64,000 nucleotides of DNA, from NCBI GenBank assembly GCA_032629725.1, contig JAFEVB010000004.1, positions 248,001-312,000 of the forward strand, in the 5' to 3' direction. The DNA is from Gremmenia infestans. Its lineage: Eukaryota; Ascomycota; Leotiomycetes; Helotiales; Hamatocanthoscyphaceae. Of the stretch, positions 22,305 to 34,900 are shown one piece after another. The translations under genes were made by a program, and so were the position numbers. Position 1 is the first letter of the stretch, and every line of letters begins with the position of its first letter. The notes beneath the pieces are model-generated. The model made no database searches, was not told the DNA's origin, and worked only from the letters and a program-made list of their open reading frames with translations.

Positions 22305-24643
22305 GATCCAGTGGGTACTCTCTAATCAATCTGCTCATATCTGTTACTCCATATTTTGTTTTCCTGCTCTTTATATCGGTCGTTTACATCGCGATAGGTC
22401 GTAGATGCGTTCGCCGAGACTTGGATTGTTCTGGGAAGTTTCACAAAATGACTCATCTTGATTTGTTTTCCTGCGATAAGCGCCTGGTACTGATTGTGTG
22501 TAATTCGTATAAATCCAATCATGTTAGGAATGTTATACCCTTGAGTCTCTTATCGTAAGGCTTCTTCAGAGTTATACTAAATTAGTTAAAGTCTTCTACA
22601 TTTCCTAGATAATATTTGCATTCACCTAACTATGTCGATTGATCAAATAATAAGAGGATTAATAGTAAGAGGGTTATAGTTCTTAAATATATATATCCCC
22701 GAACGTCTATTGATTTGTTTCTAGCTATCCTGATGGAAGCCTTCGTGCGCCTAGAGTCTTAGGGTAAAGTAACCTCCGGTCAAGTAGCTACTGTGTCTTG
22801 GCTCTATCAGCAGTGTTGAACGGTCCTTGGAGCCAAGAAAGAGTGTTCAAAGTATTCAAATTATAAGAATCTGGTGCTTGGTACTGGATGCGCTTTTAGA
22901 GTGCGCTTCACCTTTAACATTTACTTAGTAGGTAGAAATCAAAGTCAATATCTGAGTTTGATTCACATTTCTAGACGGCAGACAGCTCTAAGCTTGGCTG
23001 GTCCTCTGGAACCATTTCTACGTATAAGATACTCGTCGATAACCGTCTTGTAATAGTAATTAGAATGACCCCTAAGTGTACAATGGTACGGGGGATGTGT
23101 AGCACGCTAGAACACTCTTTCTGAGATTTAACCTTTCTCGATTCCAGATTTTAATCCCTTTACGCTTCCAGATTTCCAGGTGAACTCCCAAGCAATGAAT
23201 GATAGTGAGAATGACAGCAGTCATTTACTTGACAGTAAATATGCGCAGAATTTTCATGGTCGGAGAGTTGCGGCGCATAGTGAGCTCCCGAAAGAGAAGT
23301 TCTGTCTTTGTAATTACTTTACTAACATCTGAGTTGAGATTTAATAAGGCTTAGATCCAGCACGCGGTACAAGGCTGTTGTGGTTATTGGATTTGAATAA
23401 TTGACTATTATCTGTAGGCAATCACTAAAGATTAATATGCTTGCTTGACGTACTATGCTAGGCGCCAAGAGTGGTTAGCAGTTCGTAAGAAAAACCCCTT
23501 CCTCCCATTTGCGGCTTCGTCCCCGTTGGCGGGATGGGAAGTGAATTAGGGGGAATTTTTAAGTAGGTATAAATAGCCTCCTCGTCTCACCTTGGCTGAG
23601 CTACTTTGAAGCTAAAAGACAGTCTACGATCGATAGTATGCGTTCCCCGTCATGGTAATTGCAAGCAGGTGCACTTCGGACTTCAAATATTAGTTTCTTT
23701 TATTCTTCGAGCCAGACTTTAGAGATCCTTGATTCACTCGTAAAACCCGTATAAATTCAAATGTAAAATGACAGTATCTTAGTTCTTAACAGCAGATAAA
23801 CTGACTACAGGTATGCGGCGAGGTAGAAGGGAGGTCATGGACCAGGGATTCGCATTCAGAGCACTCAAGCTAAGTAGATTGCTGGTCTTCCATTTTGGAT
23901 TAGAACTTAATAAAGATTATTAGCCAGTAGCTTGTTTACCGCCTGAGGCAATTGCATTAAAGGCCAGTTGTTTCTCGAAAATTCTAGATATATATATATC
24001 AGATAATAGCTGCTAAAGAGGACCCAAAAGACCAATGTCTACATCGACTCTTGGATAATTATGACAAACACTTGACTACTTCGTCTCATCATTGCCCGCT
24101 TTCCTCGTCGTCCGAAGTAGAATTGCAACCAAATTTCTATACTTATTAATAGATCTAAGATGCTGTCAAATTTGGTCATAGTCGTCCAATCTTATCTTCC
24201 CCCGCCCCCCTTAGAAGCTGCCAGCTTCTGCCTCGCTTAATTTGGTTGCTATAATTACAGCGCCTTGATCGCCAACCTCCATACCTACGCTCCTTCGTGT
24301 AGAGGATACAACATGGTGATAGATTACCTATCTATGTTTTATCTTTGATATCGGCCTTGTGTGGGTTCATCTGCTCTCCCTTCTCCGTGCTTTCATAAGA
24401 CAACAGTATTCTTGGATGACTGATTGTCTATCGGATGAAGACTAGGGCAAAGAGAACAGGCAGATGATTTCGGGGTTTTGTTCGGTGTAGCGTTTTAGTT
24501 TGTTTCTTTTTGTGCAATAGCATTATTAATTTTAAACTGGATTAAAAGTGTTTCTCTAAAGGAGCAATTGCATGACCATATTTCTCTAGTCGGAACTGTG
24601 AAGTCCGCGTTCTAGTTGGAGTTCTACAAGCATTACTATTCAT
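22305..24643. other. 2.3 kb gene-poor AT-rich region
   Basis: No conserved ORF was found. A TATAAATA box at 23568-23575 is followed by a CT-rich tract but no coding frame, so it may be an orphan promoter. Short TA repeats occur near 22686 and 23990. Confidence 0.55.
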
Positions 24644-25588
24644 TCAAATAGCATCTCTATACCGCACATCATCTTCCTTACTAACAAATTCATCCGTAAC
24701 CTCCTTCAACAACGCCGCCATCTTTCTTCCCCCTTCAACACTCGGCTCAACCCTCTCCTCATAATCCCCCGCCTCCTTCCCATCCAAAATATCATACAGC
24801 GCACACGGCACAACCCTCACCCCTTCCACAACGATCCTCTTCGTACCCAGCTCATACATTCTCCCAATCGCCGTCTGCAACTGCCACGGCCACACATTAT
24901 ACCCCAACAGCTTCAACGGCAGATCCGCCCAACTCCTCTGCTGGTCTGCACCTACACTCTCAAGCGGATAATAAATCATACACACAACCACCGCTCTCGG
25001 CTTCTGCTTCTCGACCAGTTTCTCAACATACGCTTGCACCTGCGTCTTGAACAGATCGGTAAAGTGTGTGAGCGTCCACGAGTTTAGCAGTAAGCGCGGA
25101 GTCAGCCACGCGAGTCGTAACATGTGGCATATAGTGGCGAAAGTCGGTTTCAGCGCAATATCATTGGCGCCAATGGAGACGATGAGGATATCGTTTGCAG
25201 AAATGTGATCACGGACAAACACATCGTGTTCCAGTAACCCTTTGCCCTCTCCGCGGTCCTTTAGCGTCGATGCTTCAACGGCGCAGTTTAGAGCTGTGGC
25301 GTCGGAGCCGAGGAAGTGGTTCAGCCAGAATGCTATATCGGGCTTCGGCCACGGTTGAGAGAGGGTAGAGTGGTAGATGGAAGGGACGCGGATGCCTTCA
25401 GGTAGCGGTTCGAGGAAAGGGGGGGAGATCCAGTGTTTGTTGTCTAATGAGGAGTCGCCGGCTAGGTAGACGATGGGTTTGTTTGGTCTTTGAGAGAGCG
25501 TGATGGAGTGGAAGATGGAGATATCCGAGATGGGGTGGCCTTGATACTGGAAGTAGAAGCTGGCAGTGTCTATCTTTTCCTGGCTCAT
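24644..25588 (-). CDS. SGNH/GDSL-type hydrolase
   Basis: A single exon encodes 314 aa starting MSQEKIDTAS. IVYLAGDSSLDNK near residue 40 is block I with the nucleophilic Ser. IVSIGANDIALK near residue 137 is the G-x-N-D block III that supplies the oxyanion hole Asn. In the C-terminal region, DYEERVEPSVEGGRKMA takes the place where block V normally gives a D-x-x-H pair, and no D-x-x-H is seen there. These enzymes hydrolyse esters or acyl bonds. No signal peptide is visible, so it is probably intracellular. An upstream open frame (25585-25806, with a hydrophobic stretch) lacks an ATG and was not joined. Confidence 0.75.
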   Translation of the reverse strand: MSQEKIDTASFYFQYQGHPISDISIFHSITLSQRPNKPIVYLAGDSSLDNKHWISPPFLEPLPEGIRVPSIYHSTLSQPWPKPDIAFWLNHFLGSDATALNCAVEASTLKDRGEGKGLLEHDVFVRDHISANDILIVSIGANDIALKPTFATICHMLRLAWLTPRLLLNSWTLTHFTDLFKTQVQAYVEKLVEKQKPRAVVVCMIYYPLESVGADQQRSWADLPLKLLGYNVWPWQLQTAIGRMYELGTKRIVVEGVRVVPCALYDILDGKEAGDYEERVEPSVEGGRKMAALLKEVTDEFVSKEDDVRYRDAI

Positions 25589-26522
25589 TGTGTGGGGAAG
25601 GTAAGGGGGGAGGGAGGGGTGTCTAAGTGGGGTTGACGAGGCTGGAGGCCCGTTCCGCTAACTTCGATCCACAGCTTGATTGGGTCGCGAAAGATGAATA
25701 GTCGTTTCCGATTAGAAAAATAAGAAGCGAATGCAACAGCTGCTATAAGAATGCCAACTAGGCTTATATATATGTGTGGAAAAAATAATGGTAGCCTGAA
25801 ATCCACGCAAATAAATGTGTCCTCCAGCTACGCCGCATAGTCTCTTTTGAGAAACACGTGACTATCAATTAATTATTAATCTATATCTATCTGGGAACTT
25901 TCTGTTGGATGCTAAAGTCTGCTGTGCTATTATAGCTATTTCGGGGGTTTGAAAAGGCTGCAGAGCTAGAGGAGTTACCTCATGTTTTGAGAAGTAAGCA
26001 ACAAGATGCAGTACTAGGCGACACCGACGGAAGAACATGCAAGCACAAATTAGAAACTTGAAAAAGGACTTTTAGACCAAGCATATTATGGTAAAACATG
26101 GAGCCCTGAACTAAATAACGAACTTTCTTGTTAAGACTGGAGTGTATTCAGAGTGCGCATACGAGGTAGATGTATGTATAGTCGTAGTCAAAACCCACAC
26201 CATTAATTAAGGCAGCGAAGATGTAAACATGGGAATGGGCGTTATCACTTAAGTGCTACTTAATAGTAGTATTGGCTCATATATCCGAGAAGTAGTAAGC
26301 CAGCTTTGGCCAAGTTCAAAGCGCCGAACATGAGTAAAGGGTAATCTTAGACTGTGACTCGACTACCATTTCCAGGTATTCAAGGACAAGCTCACTTGCC
26401 AATTGCAAAGGTTATTTGGATGGGGTTAAAATGAATCAATTGAATGCATTGAATTACAAGAATAATCTAACACCTTCAATGCAATGTCATCATCATCATC
26501 ATCCTCCCTTCTCATGGATCCT
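25589..26522. other. intergenic region
   Basis: Presumably contains the promoter of the SGNH gene and the 3' end of the aspartic protease gene. No other feature is recognisable. Confidence 0.5.
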
Positions 26523-27801
26523 TTATGCAACAGTAGCAAATCCGAATTTAGGTCCAGTGGCATCAAACACACCATAGTTGTTGTGCAAGAAAACATCACC
26601 ATAGATAGCCTGGCTTCCTGAACCAACACTTTGGATACCACCGAAGCAAGTATCACCAGAGTCATCAGTAGGCGAATAGTTCAAACTAGTACCCGGGACA
26701 GTAGCATAGTGGGTGCTTCCGATGCGGAGCTCGATGGCTGGGAGAGTGGTGCTGCAAGGGAAAGTGTATCCGCCCTGGTCAGAGTCGTAGGAAGCAGATG
26801 AGACGGTGTTATAGTAGTTGTCAACGGCGCTGTCACCCATGAGCAGGAGGGTGGTTCCAGTATCAGTAATGGCGGTCCAGCCAGACGCGGTATGCGTCGT
26901 GCCGCCGACCTTGTATGCAGTCGCGGGGTACTCCCAGAAACCATTTGAAGAGTCGACGTCGGTGTACTGGATGGTACCAGTGTACTTTGAACTGTCAGTG
27001 TAGCCAAAGTCATACGCGCCGTCGCCGGTCAAGGGGAGATAGGCGGCGAACAGAGGTGCGTCAAGGTCGTCCTTCGCGTTGTCGAAGAATGTGTCTTGGG
27101 ATTCTGGGCTGACTGTGTTGATGCTGCTGAAAGCCAGACCGAGAAGGCCGTCAGATGTGTCTGAGACGAATTCTGAGGAGACCTTTGTGGCGAGCTCGAC
27201 TGCTTGCCCTTTCACGCTGGTTCCACCGACTGTGACCGTATCGGTTCCAACAGTTCCGGAAGCTCCAGATCCATCAGCGTACTCGATCGACCATGTGTAG
27301 CCACTCTTTTTCTTGTAAGTGGAACTGGACGAGGGGTTGTAGACGCTGTGGCCCTTTTTGTCCGCTGCGGACAATGAAGTGGAAAAGACCCAGCTGTTGC
27401 TCGATTAGACTTTTGTATCTCGTATCATTGTGGGCCAACACTTACAGGTCTGCAGAACCAGTGTCGAAGTCCAAGTTTAACTTTTGTCCACCAACGGTTG
27501 TGGAAACCAGATACTCGGAATCATATTCAGTGGGGATGGCTGGAGCAGAACCATCCTGACGCTTCTGAATAGAATTTGATAGAGCAGAGTGGAATGCTTC
27601 GGAGAAGTCTTTTGTTGGCGTCAACTTGTGCTTTGCGTAGGCCTTCAACAAGGCAGCTGTGCCATTACGCTTGAAGTTGGGGTTGTAAACAGCAGGAGCA
27701 GAAAACGACTTGCTTCCTTGCACAGATGTGGTGCTGTTTGTATCAAGCGGTGCAGCTTGAGCGCCAATGGCAAGAGCCAGGAGTGAGAGCTCGAATAGCA
27801 T
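26523..27801 (-). CDS. secreted pepsin-type aspartic protease (family A1, aspergillopepsin/penicillopepsin-like)
   Basis: Exons 27801-27446 and 27393-26523 are joined by a gtaagt...caacag intron in phase 2, giving 408 aa. The start is MLFELSLLALAIGAQA, a signal peptide; an earlier in-frame start would bury it. A propeptide follows and ends at a KR site (SIQKRQDG, about residue 85). Both catalytic aspartates are present: DTGSADLWV near residue 115 (split by the intron) and DTGTTLLL near residue 300. The Tyr-flap region reads WSIEYADGSGASG. Two Cys (FPCSTT and DTCFGG) can form the usual C-terminal disulfide. The enzyme would be secreted and act at acid pH on extracellular protein. Confidence 0.95.
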
Positions 27802-27894
27802 CTTGAAGAAGTGATTGAGATGAGACTGAACGAAGGAATTGAAGAGATGTGAGCGGGATGGAGTAAAAAGACTTTGAGATGGGATGAACGGGTG

Positions 27895-27902
27895 TTTATA
27901 TA
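27895..27902 (-). promoter_or_regulatory. TATA box of the aspartic protease gene
   Basis: TATATAAA on the minus strand, about 95 bp upstream of the start codon. Spacing fits a fungal TATA element driving a regulated secreted enzyme. Confidence 0.5.
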
Positions 27903-27942
27903 CTTCCAAGATTCTTCATGTGTACCGCTGGGTGTTGGCCTA

Positions 27943-27948
27943 CTTGGC
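27943..27948 (-). promoter_or_regulatory. possible PacC site
   Basis: GCCAAG on the minus strand, about 140 bp upstream of the start, matches the GCCARG core bound by the pH regulator PacC. A six-base match is weak evidence. Confidence 0.2.
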
Positions 27949-30417
27949 ACGCGGACCCCCCCCTAAGCTTGAAAGTTAAATGACAATGAGAAAGTACCTG
28001 GTACCCAAATCTAGCATCACCGTCCTAATTGGCATATTCATTTAATAGCCATATCTTCCGATTAACCTACCTAGTTCATACCAAGAGGCCCTTTTCAGCG
28101 AAATGAGCCTACCTTTCTAGGGTGAGAAGGCAGTCGAATAGAAGAAGAAAGAGGGGAAAGAACGCACAAGCAAGCCTGCTGATCGTCAGTATGAAACGGG
28201 GGCTTAATTGGGTGACTGCCGGACGGCACCGAAGCTGTGAGCGGCATCTCTCTGGCAAGTTCAAATTGGTTAGTGGCATATTGATTACTTGGTAACTTTG
28301 TCTTCTGTATATTTCGGAGTTGTGTCTGCGTTGGGAAGGTGGGCACCTGCGTTCCTGATCTACGTCGAGGTATAGTACAGTACTGTGTGATAGAGGGGTC
28401 AAGGCCGATCATCAGCCAGTCCAAGCAAGGAGAGAGGCGCAGAGTTGAACAGACTGTTGGTCGACAGCCGCTTGAGTCACCTGGCAGACATCCTTATCTT
28501 ACAGTACTAGCCATTAGACGCCTCTGACCGGGATGCGCATATATCCGAGGCGGGAACGATGCACTCTATACTCGACTATGCACTCGAATGCCGTCTATAC
28601 CTGTACCTCAGCCTCGACGATGCATTCTCTTGGTGATTCAGAGAGATCGACCCGAATACAACGCTCGAGGTCTGCCAAGGGCTGTGCACAACAACAAGCA
28701 TCCCAGAACATGCACAATGTACGTGTTTTGGGGATACTATAAGCTTCTGAAAGGTCTTGGACAAGACGAAGAGCTGTCGGTCGAATTGATCTTGTTGATT
28801 CCCCCCTCCCCACCACCACCACCATCACGCCGCCTCCAACGCTGCGCACGGAATATAAACTGCCGGGAGTAGAAGGTGGAAGGTACTGTGTTGTCCTGAA
28901 CGGAGGTAGGGCAGAAGCAATAGAGTCTTGGCAAATTCCTCTCGTCAAATAGAAGGTCGGATGTCGGTCTTCTTTTCTGTGGCGCCGCTTCAAGGATGGG
29001 GACTGCGGAGAGGCGTCAAATGAAAGGGGTAAAAGCTGGCACCAATCATTGCACCGCTTCGATAAAGGGGGGAGCATTGGTAGTCTGATGCCATATTCCA
29101 GCAAGATCACGATCAGCAATCAAAACTGCATGGTTTTTATTATTACTGTGCCTGTGCCAGCAGCATTTACAGTATAAGCCTGACTTTATCTGATGGACTA
29201 CCAGGACCTTTCCCTTTCCCATCGCTTAGTAAGCTCTGTCCAAGGAAGGGCATATGTTGGTCTTATTGGTCACTGAGAATTATCTGATCTTCGACTTAAT
29301 TTTATAAATGATTCCCTAACTGCCTAAGTTATCTTAACGATGAAGTCTTGGCCCCCGTTTCGCATAATTAAGGTTGCGCCTTCGTATGTACCGTGTACCT
29401 GCTTGTACAGATGCGTACCGTACGACATAATTCTCCCACCCTCCGACTCCATGTAACCTCGCGTCATTGCTAGCTGCGATGTGCATCAACAGCCGTCGAC
29501 ACGACCCTTTCTCTTAAAGATCCGATGCGGTGCCCTCGATAAGGAAGGCAAAGGAAGGCGAGGCCATTGCACCAAATCCTGCCGCCACCATGGATGTAGC
29601 GAAGGAGCCATGACCCTCTCACAGCATGGATCCATGTCCTCAATCCCGTGCAGCCGAACTGTTTGCCTCCAAATAAGCGCGACTGCTGAGTATAGGTCAA
29701 TGCGAAGCGAGTAGTTATGTCGTGCTTCTGGGACTGAAGCTATTTACTTGGACGATATGCTTAAATGGGAAGGACTTTAGTGGCGATGGAAAGATGACCT
29801 TCGACAAGGCTGCCAGAGAAACGGATCACTTGATTGGACCCTCCGTACTGACCACAGAGGCGAAAGCAGCGAATTATACCTGTTGTGGTAGATCTCGAGG
29901 GAAGAGGCCAAGTTAGGAAAGCATAGCCAAGGTTGGGAGGATACCAAAGGAGAAGAAGGAAGATCAGGAGCCTGAATATGCGGACTAATGATGAAAGTCA
30001 ATATTGACAGCCTTGTGCCGGACACACCGCGACCATCAAAGGCGACCGAGGTAGAGCTAAAGGCAAAAGTTTTGGAAATTTCCAGGTGTGATGTGTGGAT
30101 AAGCTCAACCTCGACACTAGTCGAAATACGACAGGAATCTCCCAGAGCTCACAGAGAATTCCTTGAAGAATTCATTGATTGATCGAAGACACTGATAGGT
30201 ACACAGGGACCTTTGACAACCTGTTTGATATCGATGAATTGTACACTATATTCGAACTGCGACTTTTGCGATGCAATTGCGTTGCCCTTTATACACAACC
30301 AGAACTCCCAGCAATGCAAGCCTCCTATCTCTATACTCAAACAGTATTCTGCACACATTCTTTCCCGTCTGTTGGTGTTTTTTGTGTCGGTGACTGAAGT
30401 TCGGATTCCCTCGTCAT
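27949..30417. other. 2.5 kb region without recognisable genes
   Basis: Several overlapping ORFs of 60-170 codons exist, but none shows a domain, codon pattern or splice-supported continuation. A C-rich (ccaccaccacc) simple repeat lies near 28810. Confidence 0.45.
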
Positions 30418-31172
30418 CTATCCTCTGCTCTTCGTGTTGAGAATCAATGCCACAATTAGTCTGTACTTGTTAGTAACATCACGAGCTGCGGAATGGAAAT
30501 TACCCACCCATAGAGACCCAGAACTTCTCCGAAAATCAAGATCAGAACCATTCCAACGAATATCCTTGACTGCAGCATATATGACCTTACTCCCATGTCT
30601 CCAACAATCCCAATTGCGTATCCCGCTGCCAGTCCCGTCAAACCTACCGAAAGACCGCATGCAAGATGCATGAAACCGCTGTTGCAATAATTAGCATCTG
30701 CCTCGCCAACCCCGGGTGATATTTCCATACTTGAACAAGCTGTAGTGTTGATTTGGAGGAGGGCCAATGTCCGAGGCAATCAAGACCGCAATGACTAGAG
30801 AGTAAACTGCGATAATACCAGACATGACGACTGGAATAAGGGACTGAGGTTGGAGTAATTAGCTAAGCCACCATGTACGAGCGTCTACTGAACACTACCC
30901 ACCTTCATAATAAGATCTGGTCTGAAGGTACCAACTCCGGCGATTCCAATACCAGACTTTGCGGTCCCGTATGCTGCTCCGATACCTGCCGTCAATTAGC
31001 ACTATTCCACCCTTCGATAACAATGATGGACCTACATCCGAAGGTCATTGCGAAGCAAATGCCCGCCTGCCGAAGTTGTCAGTACCAGTTCTATTCCACC
31101 ACATCAACAAGCTTAGCAACTTACCATTCCGAAGAACGGCGCGAACTTGGGCGCGAAATCATTTTCTGCCAT
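30418..31172 (-). CDS. V-type H+-ATPase proteolipid subunit c' (VMA11 type)
   Basis: Six exons (31172-31125, 31066-31036, 30985-30903, 30843-30731, 30678-30508, 30460-30418) splice to 162 aa, the usual size. It starts MAENDFAPKFAPFFGM. It has four membrane helices: FGCIGAAYGTAKSGIGIAG in the first half, LIPVVMSGIIAVYSLVIAVL, then GLSVGLTGLAAGYAIGIVGD and VGMVLILIFGEVLGLYGLIVAL. The Glu in IFGEVLGLYG is the proton-carrying residue. The N-terminal MAENDFAPKFAPFFGMAG and the C-terminal LNTKSRG favour the fungus-specific c' subunit VMA11 over VMA3. It sits in the Vo rotor ring of vacuolar and Golgi membranes. Exon 2 is only 31 bp. It is divergent from ROM2. Confidence 0.93.
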
Positions 31173-31975
31173 GATTACTTCAGCTCAAGATCAAGTCCAG
31201 GGAGCTGATGACGGTCGCAGATGGTGGTGAAGGGATGTTGGAGAGATTCTGTGATAAGACATAAGGTCGTCGATATCAAAGCTCCTGCGGCAGCCTCCTA
31301 GCGCATATCATAGATCACGTGGTTTATTCACAAAATCCAAACTAAGTGACACTCAACAATCACAATCACACCCATTATTAAATTTGTTTTCTATACAATC
31401 CTCTCCAGACTTTTCTAACTACAAATTCCCACCAGTTTTCTGAATTTTGTCACTCCTGCTCTAGAGTAAGCTGTGACTGAAATTGACCTAGTCTCCTGGT
31501 GGCCGGATATTTTGTCGGCTTTAGCGAACATCATCTCGAGCCTGTTGAAGATCGCGAATGTTCCCAGGATTCTGAACCTTTGGACTCACGACAACCCCAT
31601 CAGGCTTTTTGCTGTCTGCCATCACGACCCCCCCAATGCGTCTCTCTCGAATCGCCATTCACCTCCGCGATTAGCAGTGGAGTTAGTACGTTGGACCCGT
31701 AGATCCTTTGCTACGTCCGATCCAACGTCAACGTCAACGTCAACGTCTCCTAGACAAGGCCAACAAGTAATCGGGAAAGCTCGTCCTCTGTGACGGCGCT
31801 GATATATCGGTCGACATTCGGCGGGCCTCCGTCGACGTCGGCAAGCAGAGAAAGGGCTGTTGTGACTGTAGGAAGTGAAGCCGGGGTGGGTTGCCCGGCT
31901 TCCTGGAGTAGGCTCCGACTGCGACGCAGATTGTCAACACTGGTCCGGCAGACTCTATCGTAGTTGTTAGACAAT
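31173..31975. other. divergent promoter region between VMA11-type gene and ROM2
   Basis: Holds the start regions of both genes and the hexamer repeat at 31723-31747. No independent gene is supported. Confidence 0.55.
31723..31747 (+). repeat. AACGTC hexamer tandem repeat
   Basis: Four contiguous copies of aacgtc, about 230 bp upstream of the ROM2 start. It is a short microsatellite, possibly within the 5' leader. Confidence 0.8.
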
Positions 31976-34900
31976 ATGGCCGACTATCAGCAAGGCCGAA
32001 ACAACGGGCCTCGTGGCAACGACTACGGCCCCCCCGCCTCTAATTACCAGCGGGATGCAGCCTTCTCCAACATTTTTGGCTCTGCCCCTTCTGGGCGATC
32101 CCAAACAATGACCTCCTCTACACCCTCTCTAAATGGCATGAACCAACGAACGCAGACAATGGGCGGGCAGGCTCCGGGAATGCAAGGGGGGATGCAAAGA
32201 CCTCCACCCCAGAGGCAACTGCAAGGTGGTTATCCGCAACAGAATGGGGGCATGCAGAATGGAGGGCCGAATGGATACCATCAGGGACCAAGACAACAGC
32301 ACCCGGGCCAAGTTCCATCCCAACCACAACCTCAGCACCTACCTCAACAAGCACGTCCAGACCGCAGGCCTTATGCTGGACCGCATCGCGTTGATCCTCG
32401 TGCTCCGCCGCAGCAGCAACAATACCCGCAAAAGCCGGCACCTCAGCAACAGCGTTATTACCCGGGGCACCAAAATCAGCCAGGACCTGCTTTGAACTCG
32501 GATCCTTATCGTTCGCAGTCAATGGCAAGTATCACGAGGCCTCAGATATACCAGGCGCCCTCTAGTGGCTTTCAGCAAGCACCAGCGAATGCTTTCAGGC
32601 AAGCTCAATATCACGGGCAAGCTTCAAGGACTACTGCGCAAGGACGTGTAGTCCCTGAGAGGCATGATGAACGAGCAATGTCCATGACAAGCTATCCGCA
32701 AGATCGAGATCAGCATCAGACCATGAGCGGGAGGGTTATTCCAAACCGAAGGACCTCAACCGGACCGCAGGAGCTACAAGGCTTTTCGATTCCGGGCGCG
32801 AGGAGTCCTGCTGTACAAACACGTACTACGAGTATTGCTTCTTCGACGACAGTCGGGGGTGACATGAATAGAACAATGTCCATGGCTTCTACGATTGCGC
32901 CTACTGACAGAACCGAATCCCTACAACATCGACCATCAGTAGCGAAGTCAGTCAGCAGTGGTAACGGCACTCGGCAGAAATCACCATTGGTGTATCCGGC
33001 ATTATTATCACGGGTTGCAGAATGCTTCAGAGAAAGAATCGCAGTGGGGGACCGTACGAAGAACGATCTCACGTACAAGAATGCATTCAGTGGGGCCGAA
33101 GCAGTCGATATCATTTCTTATATCATCAAAACTACGGACAGAAATTTAGCGCTGCTGCTTGGACGAGCTTTGGATGCCCAGAAGTTTTTCCACGATGTCA
33201 CATACGATCATCGTTTGCGTGACTCCTCGGTAGAGATGTATCAGTTTAGGGAAACCATGATGGATGAACCACATGAGCAACCGGAAGTCAATGGCGTTTT
33301 TGTTCTTCTTTCTGAGTGCTATTCACCGACGTGTACCAGAGACCAACTTTGTTACTCCATAGCTTGCCCACGAAGGTTAGAACAACAGTCGAGGCTGAAT
33401 CTCAAGCCACAACCTGGTCTACGACGCGAGAAGTCAGAAGCAAGTCTTCACGATGTCGACGAACCGGACGAACAAAAGCTTTGGATTAACACCGTGTCAC
33501 AAGAGATTGCTGACAGTGTTGGTGACCGGGAGAAGAAGCGCCAAGAAGTCATCTCAGAAATCATGTATACTGAGAGGGATTTCGTCAAAGATTTGGAATA
33601 CCTTCGAGACTTCTGGATCATGCCCTTGCGTTCTACAAACCCCGCTGCCCCATCACCGATCCCCGAATCAAGAAAAGAGAAGATTGTGAAAACCATATTT
33701 TCAAACATCATTGACCCTCCTAGTATTCACTCCGTTAGCTCTCGCTTTGCTGAATCGCTTACGGAACGACAAAAGAAGCACCCTGTAGTAAAATCGGTTG
33801 GCGACATATTTCTCGAGTTTGTCCCTCAGTTTGAACCGTTCATTGTTTATGGTTCAAATCAACTGGGTGGTAAATTTGAATTTGAAAACGAGCGCTCCTT
33901 GAATCCATACTTTTCAAAGTTTGTTGACGAGACCGAGCGGCGGAAGGAATCGAGAAAGCTGGAGCTAAACGGATATTTGACGAAACCTACAACCAGACTG
34001 GCCCGTTACCCGCTGTTACTGGAAAATGTTCTCAAATACACTGAGCAGGAAAACCCGGACAGAGAAGATATTCCGAAGGCCATGAAAATGATCCGTGAGC
34101 TTCTGAGTAGAGTTAACGCAGAGTCTGGAAAGGCTGAAAACCGATTCAACCTCAAACGCCTGCACGAGCAACTTCGATTCCGACCTAATGAACGTGTAGA
34201 CCTCAAGCTTACAGATGAGAAGCGAGAACTCATCTACAAGGGTGCCCTCAAGAAGACACCAACTGATCCTTCCGAGATCCAGGCCTATTTATTCGATCAC
34301 GCCATGCTTTTAGTTCGTTCTAAGATGGTTGGCAAGAAGGAAGAGGTCAAGGTTTACCGTAGGCCAATACCTCTGGAACTTCTTTCCATCCGGGAAATGG
34401 ACGAGGTGATTCCTAAGCTGGGCGTTGTCAAGCGACCCTCTTCAAGCTTGATCCCCGGTGCAAAAGCTGCGAACGACTCTGCTAAGAAGGAAGGCTTCCC
34501 TATCACATTCCGACACATTGGCAAGGGCGGCTACGAATTGACGCTTTATGCGAATACTCAAGGTTCCAGGAGTAAATGGATGGAATACATCGGCGAACAA
34601 CAAGCTGCTCTCAGGAAACGAGGTGACTTTTATAACAAGTCGGTGTTGTCAAGCTCCTTCTTCTCCGCCATTAACAGAGTCAACTGTGTGGCACCATTCG
34701 GTACGTATTTGATATCTTAGATTAGCAGATATACTAACTTGCAACAGATGGTGGCCGCAAGTTAATCTATGGGACAGACTCGGGTATTTTTGTATCTGAT
34801 CGTCGCGCAAAGGATGTTTCCGTTAAGCCGATGCGAGTTTTGGATGTTGCAAACGTCACCCAGATCGATGTCCTCGAGGAATATCAACTACTGTTGGTTC

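Noticed and set aside
22322..22522. Minus-strand ORF after the giant gene
   Set aside because: Short, no domain and no conserved pattern; likely chance.
25585..25806. Hydrophobic ORF upstream of the SGNH hydrolase as a transmembrane N-terminus
   Set aside because: It has no ATG, only GTG, and no clear splice signals to the hydrolase.
28595..29119. 174-codon minus-strand ORF
   Set aside because: Low-complexity composition, no domain, overlapped by other ORFs of equal quality.
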